A stretch of DNA of 64,000 bases from Epiperipatus broadwayi (GCA_028023455.1 JAQFVV010012420.1:6327176-6391175), one strand, 5' to 3'; shown: positions 23,840 through 36,914, counted from the stretch's first letter. The notes: generated from the letters alone by a model not told the origin. Made by a program: numbers and translations.

Positions 23840-26070
23840 ATGATGACAGTGCTTTGCTTGACTCTGATAGCCAGGTGTCAGTAATATCACAAGATATGTT
23901 TGAAAGAATGAGTCGTGTTAATCCTAACATCAAATTTTGCTGTTATAAACAGTACGTTACTATGGCCCATAGTAAAAACAGCAAAATTGGTGTCAAAATA
24001 GGTGTGGGTTAACATGCATATAGCAGAGAAAGAGTATAGTTATGTACTGCTTATCTTGGAGGGTCTAATCCATAGTCATATTGGGATCTGACTTTATGCA
24101 TAAGACCAGCTGTGTGTTGGATTATAAATTAAATTAAGTAAAATTAAATGATAAATCACTAATGTTTACATCAGACAAAGTGTATGGATCTGCAGGGCAT
24201 GCTATACATAAAAAGGTAAAGAAAGCAAAATTTATAAATAACTATGAAAAAAGGCAGTTGGAGCAAGTGTTGAATGAGTATGAAAACATTTTTTTCAGAA
24301 ATCCCCAAAGTAATTCAAGGGTATGAGCATAGGATAAAACTCATCAGGGATCAATAATATCAGGCCAGGGCAAACACAATTCTACATCAATACTTAGGGG
24401 AGGTAGAAGAGCAGATAGCTAAAATGCTAAAATGGGGAATCATATCCAAATGTTCATCTTAACAATGCTATTGTAACCCTCAAGAAAAAAGGATGGATCC
24501 ATTCGACTGTGTTTAGACACAAGACAGTTAAATTAAATAACTATCCCTGACACAAATGCTCCTCGACCCATATATGAATTATTGTTAATATTTCATAATA
24601 AAAATGGTATTTTTGACTTTTGATCTGACTTCCAGTTCCTGGCAGATCAAGTTACATCCTAGCCATTGAAAATATACTACATTTTGATTCAATGGGCATG
24701 CTTACAACTTTAACCGAATAGTGGGGCAGGCTGGTACAGTGTCTAGACCAGATATTTTTCAGATGAAATAAAAAAAATTAATAGTGATGTTGGTTGATAA
24801 CATAGTTTTAGCCTCAGAAAGTGTAGAAGAATATTTTCAATCATTTAAAGCAGTTATTGCAAGAATGTAAACAAAAAGGGATCAAAATACATTAAAAACA
24901 ATTTAATGGCATCTGAGATTAAATTTTTAGGTCACATAATAGTTGAGACAGGAATTCAACAGCACCCTGAAGACATTCAAGAACTTCAGGCGTTTCTGGT
25001 TCCCAAAAATAAAAAGCAGATGAGATTATTTCTAGGGTTATGTAACTTTTATGACCAATTTTATAAAAAAAAAAAAATTGACATGGAGCCACTACTGTAA
25101 TTTTTTAAAAAATGAAAAACCTTGGATATGAATGGCACAGCAAGATAGCTTTCAAAATGTGAAAATGAAGTTTTTAAAGAAAATTATGCTATTATATCCT
25201 GATTTTAGCAATATTTTTCATACAAACTGACAGTAGTGGAAGATTGGGTGCTACTCTTTTTCAAATCCAAGAGGCAGACTAACAGGGTGTTTTTTTCTTT
25301 ATTAGCTACTTATTGAAGGGTCCTGAAATAAACTACAGAGTAATCAAAAAGGATGCTTTAGCAATTGTCTGGGTGTTCCAAAATTTTCACCAGTTTCTAA
25401 TAAGATCTGAGGTGATTGTAATCACCGATCACAAAAGCTTCAAATTCTTAAACCATAGTTTTCTTACAAACAATCAGCTGATAAGGTGGAGTTTATTTCT
25501 CCAAGAATTTAACTATAGTGTAAAATATTGCCAAGGGAAAGAAAATGTAGTATCAGACACATTAAGCCATTTCCTGGAATCATCGATAGCATTTAAGCTG
25601 TAATGACATATGCATTGCCACAATGGAAATAAATGAAAACAACACTGTAGAAAATGACCTCCATATGTTAATAAAAGGACAAAAAAGATTCTGACTGCAG
25701 GAAGATAATGAAATATCTGCTGCATCAACCCATAAAAGGAACTAGAAATAATCCTTTATGGAGAGATAAAAAGTGTTATTGCTTAAAAGAAGGTTTTTTA
25801 CAGTATAAAAATAAAAAAGGAGATAAACAAAGGCATATAGTTATTCCTGTTGCTATGTGGAGGGCAGATAGTAGATCATATTCATCAAAAGTATTGTCAT
25901 TATGGTGCAAATAATGTTGAAGGTTGGTTGAGTCTTTGGTTGTATTAGCCAGGAATGTATGCCAGCATTGTGGATATCATAAATGATTGTGAATTATGCT
26001 TGAAAACCAAACCATTCACTGCATCCAGAGTAGGTCAACTGATGCCTGCCTATCTACTCTCAACAACCTA
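23840..26070 (+). pseudogene. Ty3/gypsy-type pol pseudogene (protease, RT, RNase H, integrase zinc finger)
   Basis: Domains appear in canonical gypsy order across shifting frames. The protease comes first: LLDSDSQVSVISQDMF near 23.85 kb, where the catalytic D-S/T-G triplet reads DSD. RT follows: LDTRQLN near 24.51 kb, a degraded catalytic box VMLVDNIVLA near 24.79 kb (YVDD expected), then KFLGHIIVETGIQQHPE and LFLGLCNFY at 24.92-25.05 kb. RNase H: TDSSGRLGATLFQ near 25.23 kb, GPEINYRVIKKDALAIVW and ITDHKSFKFLNH. The connection to integrase: YCQGKENVVSDTLSHF near 25.54 kb. The integrase start: GMYASIVDIINDCELCLKTK near 25.96 kb, the C-x2-C half of the H2C2 finger. The similarity stops at about 26.07 kb, before the integrase core. 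The element is dead and lacks identifiable LTRs. Confidence 0.85.
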
Positions 26071-27400
26071 ATAGAAGTGATATAATTTTCTACTTCTTTT
26101 CATATGTATTGATTTCTATTATAACATATACCATTTACAGCTTTTTAGACACTTTATCAATACTTTTATTTGTATTAAACTAACAGTTTCAACTGTCCTG
26201 CAGTCATCATCAGAGCTACAATATTCAAATATATAATTACACAATTAATACACTTATCCACTTATTGATATAAATAATTAAATACACAACATTGAATCTA
26301 ACTGTGTGACTTTAACTATGTTTTCCAAAGAAAAATATAACAAATAAACAATAATGTAAATAAACAAACAAAAAAAAACACTAAAATTTGCAGATTTTAT
26401 GATAATCAAACAGCCTGTTTTTTTCTCACAATAAAATAAAATTTTTAAATAAATTTTACAATATGCTAGTAGCAATTTCTCCATCTCAGAATACCATATA
26501 TATATATATTAATAAAATTTCTTTGATTTTTTAAAAGCACATATATTTTATTCTTTATTAACCTTTTTGAATTTGATGTGCAGTATTGTGCATAATAAAA
26601 TATTTTCTGAACATATTTTTAAAAGCATTAAATTTTTTTAGAACATACTAAAAGTTCTTGATATTGACTTAATTAAAACATTAAATTGATAGGGAAAGTT
26701 CTAATTTGTTGATAACAAGACCAGTGTTATGTTTCTATAAAAAGAGAAAGTTATTTTTTAAAAAAAGAATATCATGTAGAGCATATTTAATAGAAAAGAA
26801 TGTTAGATATAACACCCAGTCAGTAAAATATATATAAATGTGTCTTCTCAATATATTATTAATAATGATATTATTATTATTTAATATTTTGTTTATATTA
26901 TAATCATTATATATTAATATTATACAGATAAAAATGCATCTATGTTAGACATAAAATGTGCATGTTGGAAAGTAATGTACACTTTCATTTCAACAAACAA
27001 TACTTATTCTATTCTAATTAATGTTTATTAACAAAACATCAACTATTATAAGTTATGTGCACAGTAAAGCTAAGAACAAAATATAGCATACTTCACAATT
27101 CCACTATATTTAAAAAAATTTCAAGTTAATCATCCACCTTTTTAAATCTGACTTTTCTTAAATTTTAGATTGAATGAAAAAAGAAAAAACTCAACCATGA
27201 GATGAATAGAACTATAGTTTGACTATTATTGTATTTTTAAAAATATCAGATACTACTGTGCTGTTCATATTTGCCAATGGCAATAAGATTTGGTCTAAAC
27301 ATGCAAAACAAGCTTTCACAAATATTATATCCTATATATATATAAAATTTAAATATATGTATATTGTCTATACTAGATTTAATATAAATTATAAGAGACT
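26071..27400. other. AT-rich non-coding sequence, with a hammerhead-like patch at its start
   Basis: The sequence directly after the broken integrase (26.09-26.26 kb) is a different repeat, entered separately for 26164-26232. The remainder has no recognisable content. Confidence 0.45.
26164..26232 (-). ncRNA. Hammerhead-like motif, decayed
   Basis: On the minus strand CTGATGA (26207-26213) is followed by a stem-loop ACTG-CAGGA-CAGT, then GAAAC, a short AAAC/GTTT stem III and a possible GTT cleavage triplet. Stem I is weak: TTGTA can pair with TACAA, but three mismatched bases separate it from the core. Both core boxes match the consensus, but the poor stem I makes activity unlikely. A PLE-derived pseudo-LTR is one possible source. 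Confidence 0.35.
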
Positions 27401-27876
27401 TGAACTCAGACTTTCAAGCTCCCTACATCTAGCCAATCAGTCATATATAACCAAAATACATGATCACGCACATGTGGAAAAGGTAAATGATCTCCAATAC
27501 CAACACTCATCAGATTGTCCAGATCACTATCTTCCACACATATATACAATAATATTATAATACTTTTGGTATCAATAAGGGATTTGGGGATTCCATCCTC
27601 AGATTTTCAATGAAATGGATGGTTAAAGAGTTAGATAGTGGAAAAGATTGAAACTTGTCCATTAAAGTTTGAATATTTGCTATCTTAATATAAACTGAGC
27701 ATTGATTGTACATATGTGTGAAAGATGGTGACCTGTACCAACCGATTAGGGCTGTTTCAGCATGAAATAGATATATTGGAGATCATTTATCTTTTTCACA
27801 TGTCTGTGGTTATGTGTATTGCTTGTAATATGGTGGATTGGATAGATGTAGGAAGCTTGAAAGTCTCAGTTCAGTC

Positions 27877-27877
<1 letters not shown>
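27401..27877. repeat. Fold-back (MITE-like) element, copy A
   Basis: The left side (TGAACTCAGACTTTCAAGC at about 27401) is inverted at the right side (GCTTGAAAGTCTCAGTTCA, ending about 27873). Internal words also match in inverted order: CACACATATAT / CATATGTGTG and GGAAAAGGTAAATGATCTCC / GGAGATCATTTATC. The single-copy centre contains GATTTTCAATGAAATGGATGG, shared with copy B at 31.3 kb. It is non-coding. Confidence 0.7.

Positions 27878-27879
<2 letters not shown>

Positions 27880-27923
<44 letters not shown>
27880..27923. repeat. (TA)n microsatellite
   Basis: An uninterrupted TA run of about 44 bases between two fold-back elements. Insertion of both into or beside TA-rich targets is plausible. 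Confidence 0.9.
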
Positions 27924-27926
<3 letters not shown>

Positions 27927-28224
27927 CAATATTTTTAATGAATGTTTAGATGGAAATCTTGAATGTGTGGAATAATTCATTTAAATCAACTTAATTAGAA
28001 AGTACTTAACCTAGAACAACTGCACCAGACCAAGACTCAAAATAAATTGACAGTCATGAAATTTAAAAAGGAACCCTCTCAGTGCATCAGCCTGTCAGTT
28101 TACTTTGACTCTTGGCCTGGGGCAGTTGTTCTAGGTTAAGAGCTTTCTAATTAAGTTGATTTAAATGGATTACTTGATACATTCAAGATTTCAATCTAAA
28201 CATTTATTAAAAATATTGTATTAC
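27923..28224. repeat. Second type of fold-back element
   Basis: The left arm 27923-28053 and right arm 28092-28224 are inverted copies with scattered differences around a 38-bp spacer. Shared words are AATACAATATTTTTAAT, TCAACTTAATTAGAAAG and CTTAACCTAGAACAACTG. No frame is present. It looks like a non-autonomous DNA element with very long inverted repeats. Confidence 0.75.
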
Positions 28225-28378
28225 AATATATAACTTACCATTGGAAGAGGTTATCATATAGTAAGAAAATTGAAGAGTTTGTTATACTTTGATTTCTTAC
28301 ACCTATAAATGTAATCTGCAGTACTTTTATCTCTATATTATATCCAGAATGGCATTTAAAAGAGGATCTTCTTATTGG

Positions 28379-28506
28379 ATTCTTCTTTTGGATGCATCAG
28401 TCTATCAGCTTAATTTGACTCTTGGTCTGGGGAAGTTGTTTTAGGTTGGGTGTTTTTTAATTAAGTTGATTTAAATGGATTACTTCACACATTCAAGATT
28501 TCCATG
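28379..28506 (+). repeat. Partial direct copy of the right arm of the 27.9-kb fold-back
   Basis: GATGCATCAGTCTATCAGCTT through ATTTAAATGGATTACTT and ATTCAAGATTT repeats 28082-28190 with about one change in ten. It stands alone, so it is a truncated or solo-arm copy. Confidence 0.7.
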
Positions 28507-29365
28507 TATATATCATAATGGTATAATAAATAAGAGAATGATTAAATGATCAAATGAATGATAATGTTGGATACCAAAAATTGTTATGGTATAATGATAT
28601 TAAAATGATTATCTTTAGATGAATAATGATTTAATACTTTAAGACTTCCATTTCTTTTTTATAAGGATATAAAGATATATAGAATGAATAAATAATTTTC
28701 TTAAAACCTAGTTGAAATGTTAAATTATAATAGCATGAAGTATCTAGGAACTAAGCACCAATTTATATCAATTTAAATGAAAATAAATATATGTACTTAA
28801 CTGATTAGTATTTAACAAAACATTAGCTTAACTTTTAATAATTATTTATTCATTATAATCAAAAATATATAAAAACAATAGCATAAATTATTAAAATATT
28901 TAAATGTTTAGTTAACGTTGTGGGTAATTGGATATTTAATATGATAATAAAATATGCAGAAATTCTTTAAATTTTTAGTAAAGTATAATGTGATCAATAA
29001 ACTAGAAATAATTATAAATTTCAATTTTAATTAATAAAATAAAAAAATATTGATATAAGAAATATAATAAATAAATAATAAAATATATAAATTAGTTAAT
29101 GAATGAAATAATGTTAAGAGATTTGATTATGAAATAAATATTAGTAGTATGATTACATATAGTATATAAATTTGTTATAAATGATGAACTAATAAACCAG
29201 AAAAGAAAATATTATATTTGCATAAGCACTTAAAAGTAAACTCTTAAAATAATATTTTGTAAAAAAACTAAGTCTGTTTAATTTATTTTCTAATTTTTTT
29301 TACAAACATAAATATAAGATTAACAATTTAAGTACAAAATTATATTATCATTAATATATAAGGTA
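28507..29365. other. AT-rich non-coding sequence
   Basis: No gene, RNA or repeat is seen beyond simple A/T-rich words. Confidence 0.5.
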
Positions 29366-29520
29366 TATGAGCACAGACTTTCACACTAACCACCACTCTC
29401 CACACTATCTCATAGCACTGATATACTTGAATACATATATGTTGAAAAGATAAATAATCACCAATATACGTATTTCATGCTAAACCAGCAGTCATCAGTT
29501 GGTCCAGACTAAGGTATATG
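29366..29520 (+). repeat. Truncated fold-back element (left arm only), copy C
   Basis: GAGCACAGACTTTCACACTA and the following 150 bp match the left arm of copy B (from 31041) closely, including AGGATAAATAATCACCAATA-type and ATGCTAAACCAGCA words. The match stops at about 29520 and no right arm follows. Confidence 0.75.
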
Positions 29521-31040
29521 ATGTATACGCTATCCTAAATATAATTAGAAATTATTTATTTTTAAAATTTATTGATTCTCAAATATATATATAATGGAAA
29601 CAAATAAATATACTACAAAATTTAAATAATATTTAAAATTAGTTTTAAGAAAGATATATTTAAATTTTGTTTTAATTTAATTTGTTTTCATTAGTTTATG
29701 TATTACATAATTTAAGCAGACACATAAATTCTACAATAAGTAAATATATAATGAAAACATATGACCAGGTTAACCTTTCCAAGAATCATCAGACATTCCT
29801 TAACTAAAAACTTTATTAAATGCATATTTATTAATACATATTAACAAAAAAATTTTTGTAGAAACATAAAACTAAAGTTAATGAAGTCCTGAAATTTTTG
29901 ATTAATATTTGTAGTATAAAGATAAATTATGTAAGCATTATATTTGTTGTTCAATCATCATTTAAAACAGAATTTTTATCCATTTGAATTAATTATACAT
30001 TTTAAATAAAATAATCCATAGTAAAACATTGAGACATTAATATTTTCATTTTTATATGAATAATAGCACTATTTAATTCTTTGGTGTTTTATAATAACCT
30101 TGCTGTCATATTATAAATTTAATCCATAATGAATTCTAAGTTGTATCCTTTAGTTATTTTAGTGTCAATAGACATTATAGCACCAAAAGTATTTTGTGTA
30201 TTCTTATATTTCTGTGGCATTAAAAATATATTGTATATTGAGAAAATTTTATTCCAAGACTTTAATAGATTTCCAAAAGTAAGCAGTCTTTTCAAACAAA
30301 TGTTTTTCCTTATCTAACTTCATTTTTTATTCTTTGACTTTACTTACTGAAAGGCAGATTAAGAGAGAGTCACAATCCAAAACGAGGTTTTTATACCTTT
30401 TTCCTAATCATTATCATGGATGTTGTTTCTATGATTTCATTCAAGTATAACCCATTTCTATTGTCTATAATATAAAAAGTTAAATTTCACTTGATAAAAA
30501 ATCCGTAAAATGCAATAGCATTCATGAAATAAAAATGATTCTTAACTTTATAATAAATAACGTTTTTTTTAAAAATAACTAAAAATAATAATGCCAAAAT
30601 AAATGTGCAAATTAAAATACTTTTTTTAAAATCACAATTTAAATAAAATATGTCTTTTATATTTATTTATTCGATATACCATATTCTATAATTTTTTTAA
30701 ATACTTATTAAAATAAGTATATCTAGTAATATTTTAAAATATGTATGATTTCACATTATTTTAATTGTATAAACACAATGCATGTATACCATGCATACAC
30801 ACACTAAATAATAATTGACTATTTTATTTAAGTTCGTGTGATATTTGCTAAACGTATTCAATAAATATAAATAAAATCACCAATAAATGAATATATTAAT
30901 ACGTATTTCAATCTATTAAATCTTTCTAATAATAAAACACTAACTTTATTACGATATAAATTTTTATACGCTATCTATTATGACTGAAATACAGGCTTAT
31001 TATATATCTGTATCAATATATGTAATATATAGGGTATATG
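29521..31040. other. AT-rich non-coding sequence
   Basis: Nothing supported. The short frame at 30129-30317 is hydrophobic and not recognisable. Confidence 0.5.
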
Positions 31041-31538
31041 AGCACAGACTTTCACACGACCCATCATTTACCACCCTATCTCATAACACTGATACACTTG
31101 AACACATATATGCCGAAAGGATAAATAATCACCAATATAAGTATTTCATGCTAAACCAGCAATCATCAGTTGGTCTAGATTATCATCACTACACATATAT
31201 GCAATAAGTGCTCAGATATATATTAAGAAAGTCAATCTTTATACTTTAATGGACAGAATCTCAGCCTCAGAGTAGCCTTTGAGCATTTCATCATCAGATT
31301 TTCAATTGGATGGACGGTTGAAGAGTTGGAGTGAATTGAAGCCTGTCCATTAAAGTATGAAGATTGGCTTTCTTAATATATATCTGAGCACTTATTGCAT
31401 ATATGTGTAGAGATGATAATCTGGACCAACTGATTATTGCTGTTTTAGCATGAATTATCTTTTCGGCATGTATGTATTCAAGTGTATCAGTGTTATGAAA
31501 TAGGGTGGTGAGTTGTAGGTCGTGTGAAAGTCTGTGCT
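31041..31538. repeat. Fold-back (MITE-like) element, copy B, complete
   Basis: The left arm 31041-31256 starts AGCACAGACTTTCACACGAC and ends TAATGGACAG. The right arm 31343-31538 is its reverse complement, starting CTGTCCATTA and ending GTCTGTGCT, with one internal deletion of about 20 bp. The 86-bp centre is unique. Copies A and C are relatives. It has no coding capacity, so any movement would depend on a transposase elsewhere. Confidence 0.8.
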
Positions 31539-32779
31539 ATCTGTTATGAAAAATGAAAATTAAAAATTTTTGAGTGTTATCTCTAGTGCTATCAATTACC
31601 AATAACTATTTATTAATATTGTAACTTATTGATCCTTTTAATACAATTGAAAAATAATGTAAACCAACATTTTGTTTTCTTAGAAACAGTGATTTTTGAT
31701 TTTAAAAAAGCAAAAAAAAAAAAAGAATTGTTTTATTAGAAGAAAAAATAAATAAAAAACATAAACCCTCATTAGCTAACATTTGTGAAACTTGAAGGGT
31801 ATTATTTTCCATTTCTTTATTTCTCTGTAGAATAATACTTTAGAGATTTTTGTCTAAAAATAGAATATTTAAAAACTGCTTTTGTTTTTCTCCTTCCTCT
31901 CTAATTATCTATTTATTCATCAACCTATTAATTTATCTGTTAGTTTTCATCCATTTAACTATTTATTTAGTTATTTATCTATTTACTTATCTGACTTTAT
32001 GTTCCCTGACTCACATATATATCTAACTTTATGGTTTAGTCACCCATTCATCCATATATAAATTTATCAATACATACAACCATCTATTCAAAATCTATTT
32101 ATTTACATAAATACAATCTATTTGTTTATCTATTTATACATTATGCTGAAAAAGTAACTATAAAATCAAATTACTTCATTGCTTTCTATTATTAACCTAA
32201 TCAAAAAAGATGTCAATGTGACTTCTCTCACTATATCCATATTTTTAGAAATAAATTTCTGATCATCAAATGAACTAGAAGGTTAAGCACTCAAACCTCA
32301 ACTGAAATATCCACATTTTGTATTTAATAATCATGATTATCATATATTTATAATTAAATATGTACAGAATATTACTTTTTAATGCAATATTATTAGAGTG
32401 AACATTCAGTGAGTGGAGATTGAGATCTGTAGTCTATATTATATTACTCAGTGGAACAATATTTGTCATAATTTGAAGTTTCACATCTATGTGAGAAGAT
32501 TTAAGTGTTTAAATCTTATCTTACCTGATGATCAGAGATTTATTTAAAAAAAATAAAACACATCAGTCTTACATCTTTTTTTTTTAGGTGATGGCTTAAG
32601 AGAATTGAAGCTTTTATCTGAAACAGTGTATTAACTTGATTGATTACATAAATCTTCTAGCATAATGCTTTATTATTATTTATATATTTATCAAAACTTA
32701 ATATGTAATATTCTTGAGGGTGCTGTAATGTGATCATAAATTATCTATCCATTAGAAATTAGACTCAATTAATAGAATT
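31539..32779. other. AT-rich non-coding sequence
   Basis: A TTTA/TCTATTTAT-rich stretch lies at 31.9-32.15 kb. No gene or element is recognised. Confidence 0.5.
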
Positions 32780-35600
32780 ATATCCAGTAGAAAGGTCCTG
32801 AAAGCAGTCACATCACCAATTTATCCATTTTGCTACTCCATATTTTTCATTGTCCATCACTTCAATTTTATATAACTCTTCCCATCTCAGATCATTCAGC
32901 AATGTCAATCTTTTCCATCTTTTCTTTTTGTTTCCATTCACCATTACCTCTGAAACATCTTTCATTAAATTATACTTTCTTCTTAATATATCCCCAATCT
33001 AGTTTTTCTCTAATGAACTTTCTATTTCTAATTTCATCCATCAATCTTCTTTTTTCATTTACACTTTTTTAAACTTCTTCATTTGTTATTTCATTCATCC
33101 AACTGATTTTTTTTTTGTTCTCTATCACCACATCTCAAATTCTTTCAATCTGTTCTTAATTTTATTACTCAGTGCTCACATCATTTCACATTCATATGCT
33201 CCACACATAAAAATTAATTAATTATTCCTTAATTCTCTCTCCAAAGGTCCACAAAATATTTTTTTGACTTAATAAATGTGCTACACTTTTTCCATCTTCA
33301 TCCAACCAACTACCCAAATATCTAAATCCCTTTATCTGTTGAACTATGTTATTATGGATTTCAATTTGCAGTCATCTTGTTATCCTTCATACCCATAAGC
33401 AGTTAGTCTTCTTAACATTAATCATTATTCCATATTTCATATATCTTTCCTCCAATATATTCAACATATTTTGAAGACCCTTTTCATCTTCAGCTATAAG
33501 AACTATATCAGTTGCAAATCTTATACATTTTATTATTCTATCTCCAACATATGTTCTTCCATGATCCAAATAATAATTTAACATGTCTTCTAAATAACTA
33601 TTAAAAAAGAACAGGTGGCATACTGCATCTTTGTCTAATTTGTCTTTCTATATTCACCTCATCAGTCTTATTATTTTCCAGTATAATTCTTATTCTTTGC
33701 CCAGTATACATATTCCCATTCAATCTTCTTTCTTTTCAAAATATTCCTTTATTTTTTAAAATGATCATAAGTTTATTCCAGATTACTGTATCAAATGCTG
33801 TTTCCAAATCCACAAAATAGATACCAGTTCCTATATTTTTTTCAATATATCTCTCTGCAATTGGTCTAGTGACACCAATAGCATCTCTTGTACCTTTCCC
33901 TCTCTGAAAACAAAACTGTTTTTCTCCAATGTAATATTCTGCCTTCCCATAAATTATTTTGAGTTAAAATCCTCAATAAAACTTCAGAAGTATGTGATAA
34001 CAAATTTATTGTCCTATACTCTTCACGTTTATCAGTTTTTTTTCTTTTTAGCAATTGGAATCATTATAGTCCTTAAAAGTCTTCAGGCCAAACTCCTCTA
34101 TTATATATTAAATTGCTTCCTTCATAGTAAATTCCCCCATTTCTTTCAAAAATTCTACAGACTTTGTATCAAATCAAACAACCAATTTATTGTCCTATAC
34201 TCTTCACGTTTATCAGCTTTTTTTCTTTTTAGCAATTGGAATCATTATAGTCCTTAAAAGTCTTCAGACCAAACTCCTCTATTATATATTAAATTGCTTC
34301 CTTCATAGTAAATTCCCCCATTTCTTTCAAAAATTCTACAGACTTTGTATCAAATCAAACAACCTTATCATTCTTCATTTGTGCAATTGACTTTATTACT
34401 TCATCTGTCAATATGTCCATACCTTTATCATCTATTTCAATATTTTCAACATTTTCTAGTTTATAATTAATTGAATTATTTTATTTTCTAAATAGACATT
34501 GAAGATATTCTTTTCACTTTTACAATATATTTTTGTTATCAGTTAATCTCTATTTTTATCCACAATTTCCTTTTTATCCAAGTGATATTTTTCATCTTCA
34601 TCTGTCAATCCATTTCTATCGCTTTACATTTTTGTCCCAACCACTTTTCTGTTGTTAAATCTGTTTCTTTTCTTAGTTTATTATTAATTTTCTACATATA
34701 CTTTGTCCTTCCTCAGTATAGACCATCATCCATCTTCTCTCTACTTCCATCTTTTACAACATACATTCCATTATCCAAAGCCATTTAACTTTCTTTAACC
34801 AAATATTATTTATTTCATTTGTTGCTGTTTTTAATAAATTCCTTTCTACGTTTTTCTCAATTTACGTAAGTCATATCTTATATATCTTTCCTCTTTTTAT
34901 ATTTTTAAACTCAACTTTAATTCATCTGAGTTTATATTAGCACCAGACAAAAACTCTTATAACATTCTTGTATTTATAATCAATTTGACAACATTATCAT
35001 CTGGATCCTTCCATTCATATAATCTTCTTATATGATTTTAAAGTGTTTGCAATCACAAACCCATCCTCCTTACAAAATTGTACAGGCTGCATACTTCTTT
35101 CATTTGTTTTTTTTGTTTTTTCAATATCATAATTCCTAACAATTTTTCTTTCTTTACTTTTTTCCACAATAGCATTCCAATCACCCACTATGTATGCATT
35201 TTTGATCATTACTTCTACTTATATTTTTTATCAATTTTAATATCATCATGACTGGTAGTCATTAATCTTGTACAATTACCAAATCCCTAGGTCTTGCATT
35301 TATCATTAGCCTACCATCAATACAATGTATCTTTGACATGCTATTCTAAATTTTCTTTCCAACAGAAGTACCAACTCTATTAACTGGTTTATCACTACCT
35401 AAATAAAATAATTTAACATCTTCACTACTCGCTTTAGCTCATCCCTCCAATCTCACTTCACTTAATCCTATAACATCGATATTATTCATACTCATCTCCC
35501 TTTTTAAATTTTCCAATTCCCCAGCTCTTTTCAATGATTTAACATTGCATGTGTTAATTCTTAATGTGTCTTTTCTTAATGAATGAACTTTATGAGGATT
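32780..35600 (-). pseudogene. LINE (APE endonuclease plus RT), decayed
   Basis: On the minus strand from about 35.57 kb the relic begins with an APE-type endonuclease: INTCNVKSLKRAGELENLK, NNIDVIGLSEVRLEG, and the metal-site region YIVGDWNAIVEKSKERK (35.2 kb). RT follows: EEYRTINLLSHTSEVLL near 34.0 kb, phase-shifted RKG and VDLE-like segments near 33.8 kb, and IKCIRFATDIVLIAEDEKG near 33.52 kb. There the catalytic FADD reads FATD. Then INVKKTNCLWV. The C-terminal part runs to about 32.8 kb. Many stops and frameshifts are present, and part of the RT is duplicated in tandem (34003-34364). The protein family is one I associate with insect and other arthropod genomes, different from the RTE copy at 40.5 kb. 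Confidence 0.75.
34003..34364. repeat. 181-bp tandem duplication inside the LINE
   Basis: AATTTATTGTCCTATACTCTT at 34003 starts again at 34184, and the two copies are almost identical through AAATCAAACAACC. They are much closer to each other than the LINE is to its consensus, so the duplication is younger than the insertion. Confidence 0.85.
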
Positions 35601-36795
35601 TCACAGGTTTACTACCTGAATAGCTTCATGCCTATTCCTGCTGAGAAAAATACCAAACCATCTTTTGCTAATATCTCAACACCAACTGTAATAATTCCTG
35701 TAGATGTACTCATAATAAAACAAGAGAATTATAAGGAAGAGAGGTTTCCCATTGCCTTTTTTGATCAGTAATAATCTCCATAACAAGTTTAATGTTGACT
35801 TATTTAATGGTGGTCAACACTCACCATTATTTATTCTCCATCATATGAATTGTGTCATTTTATAGAAATAAATATGCCACTATCTCTTTCACCACTACCT
35901 GATAATGAACATTGACCCATTGTTAGTGACTGCTTATTTACATTACTTTGCTACTCACAGTGGAATTTCATATCTAAAGGTCATTTCCTTATCTGAAAAC
36001 CTGAGGATGCTCTGAATAGCATGGGACCCATGCCCTGAAATCAGTCCATCTCAGAATATTAAAGATTTAATACTATATATGAATGTATTTGTTTCCTTAT
36101 ATATTCAAGATTTAATACAACAGATTTTCTCAATCATGGTATTTAAATAAAAAGTTTGCTCATCATTTCTAGTGGGGAAAATGGGGTATTTAAACCTGTA
36201 GCTCACTTTATGATCAAACGTTTATTCTGAATGATACATGTTCCCTTGTTTGATAGAGAGTGTGAAACTCAAATCAGTAACACTGTGGTTTAATTTGATT
36301 CATTATATATATATAAATTTATAAAATATTGGAATTTAATATTTAAAAAAAAAGTTTTTGTTTATACCTTTATTGACTGTTTTATATAAATATCTTTGGC
36401 AGATTTTATTTTAAATATTTTTCGATCAATGCAATTTTAATTAAGATTTAAAATAAAGTTTGCTGAGGTTTTGTATTTTAAAATTTATTATCTTAGAACG
36501 GCTATTTATTTTGCTCTTTGTTTACCAATATCCAACAAAAGATTCTATCTGGAGGCTCTTTGATAATTGGAGTCGAAGATAAAAAGATATTTGAAATAAA
36601 GTCTTATAAAAGTAGAGTTCGTACTGAACGAAATAATAGAAGAATAAATGGAATCTAAACTTATTAAAATCTATAAAATATACTTTATTTATACAATATT
36701 TCAAAGAAATCGAATTCATTTTTTTTATTTACATACATTATCACTAATGAAGATATAAAATTCTTATTTCTATAATCAATGAAAAATTAAAATTT
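35601..36795. other. Probable LINE 5' leader, then AT-rich non-coding sequence
   Basis: Up to about 36.06 kb the sequence keeps the less AT-rich character of the LINE and is probably its untranslated leader on the minus strand. The rest is AT-rich with no signal. It ends in the target word of the hammerhead array. Confidence 0.4.
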
Positions 36796-36808
36796 ATATT
36801 TCATAGTT
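36796..36808. repeat. Target-site duplication, left, of the hammerhead array
   Basis: ATATTTCATAGTT stands immediately before the first base of array sequence and recurs at 39775-39787 immediately after the last. A perfect 13-bp match at exactly the two edges is best explained as an insertion duplication. Confidence 0.8.
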
Positions 36809-36914
36809 GATAAACAGAGCAAAACTCTCCATACAGTATTGCCATCTGTGCTAAACAGAGTAATCAATGGATGCCAGAAGGCTTGTGCATAAAATCCCTA
36901 TCTAATGCCTACTC

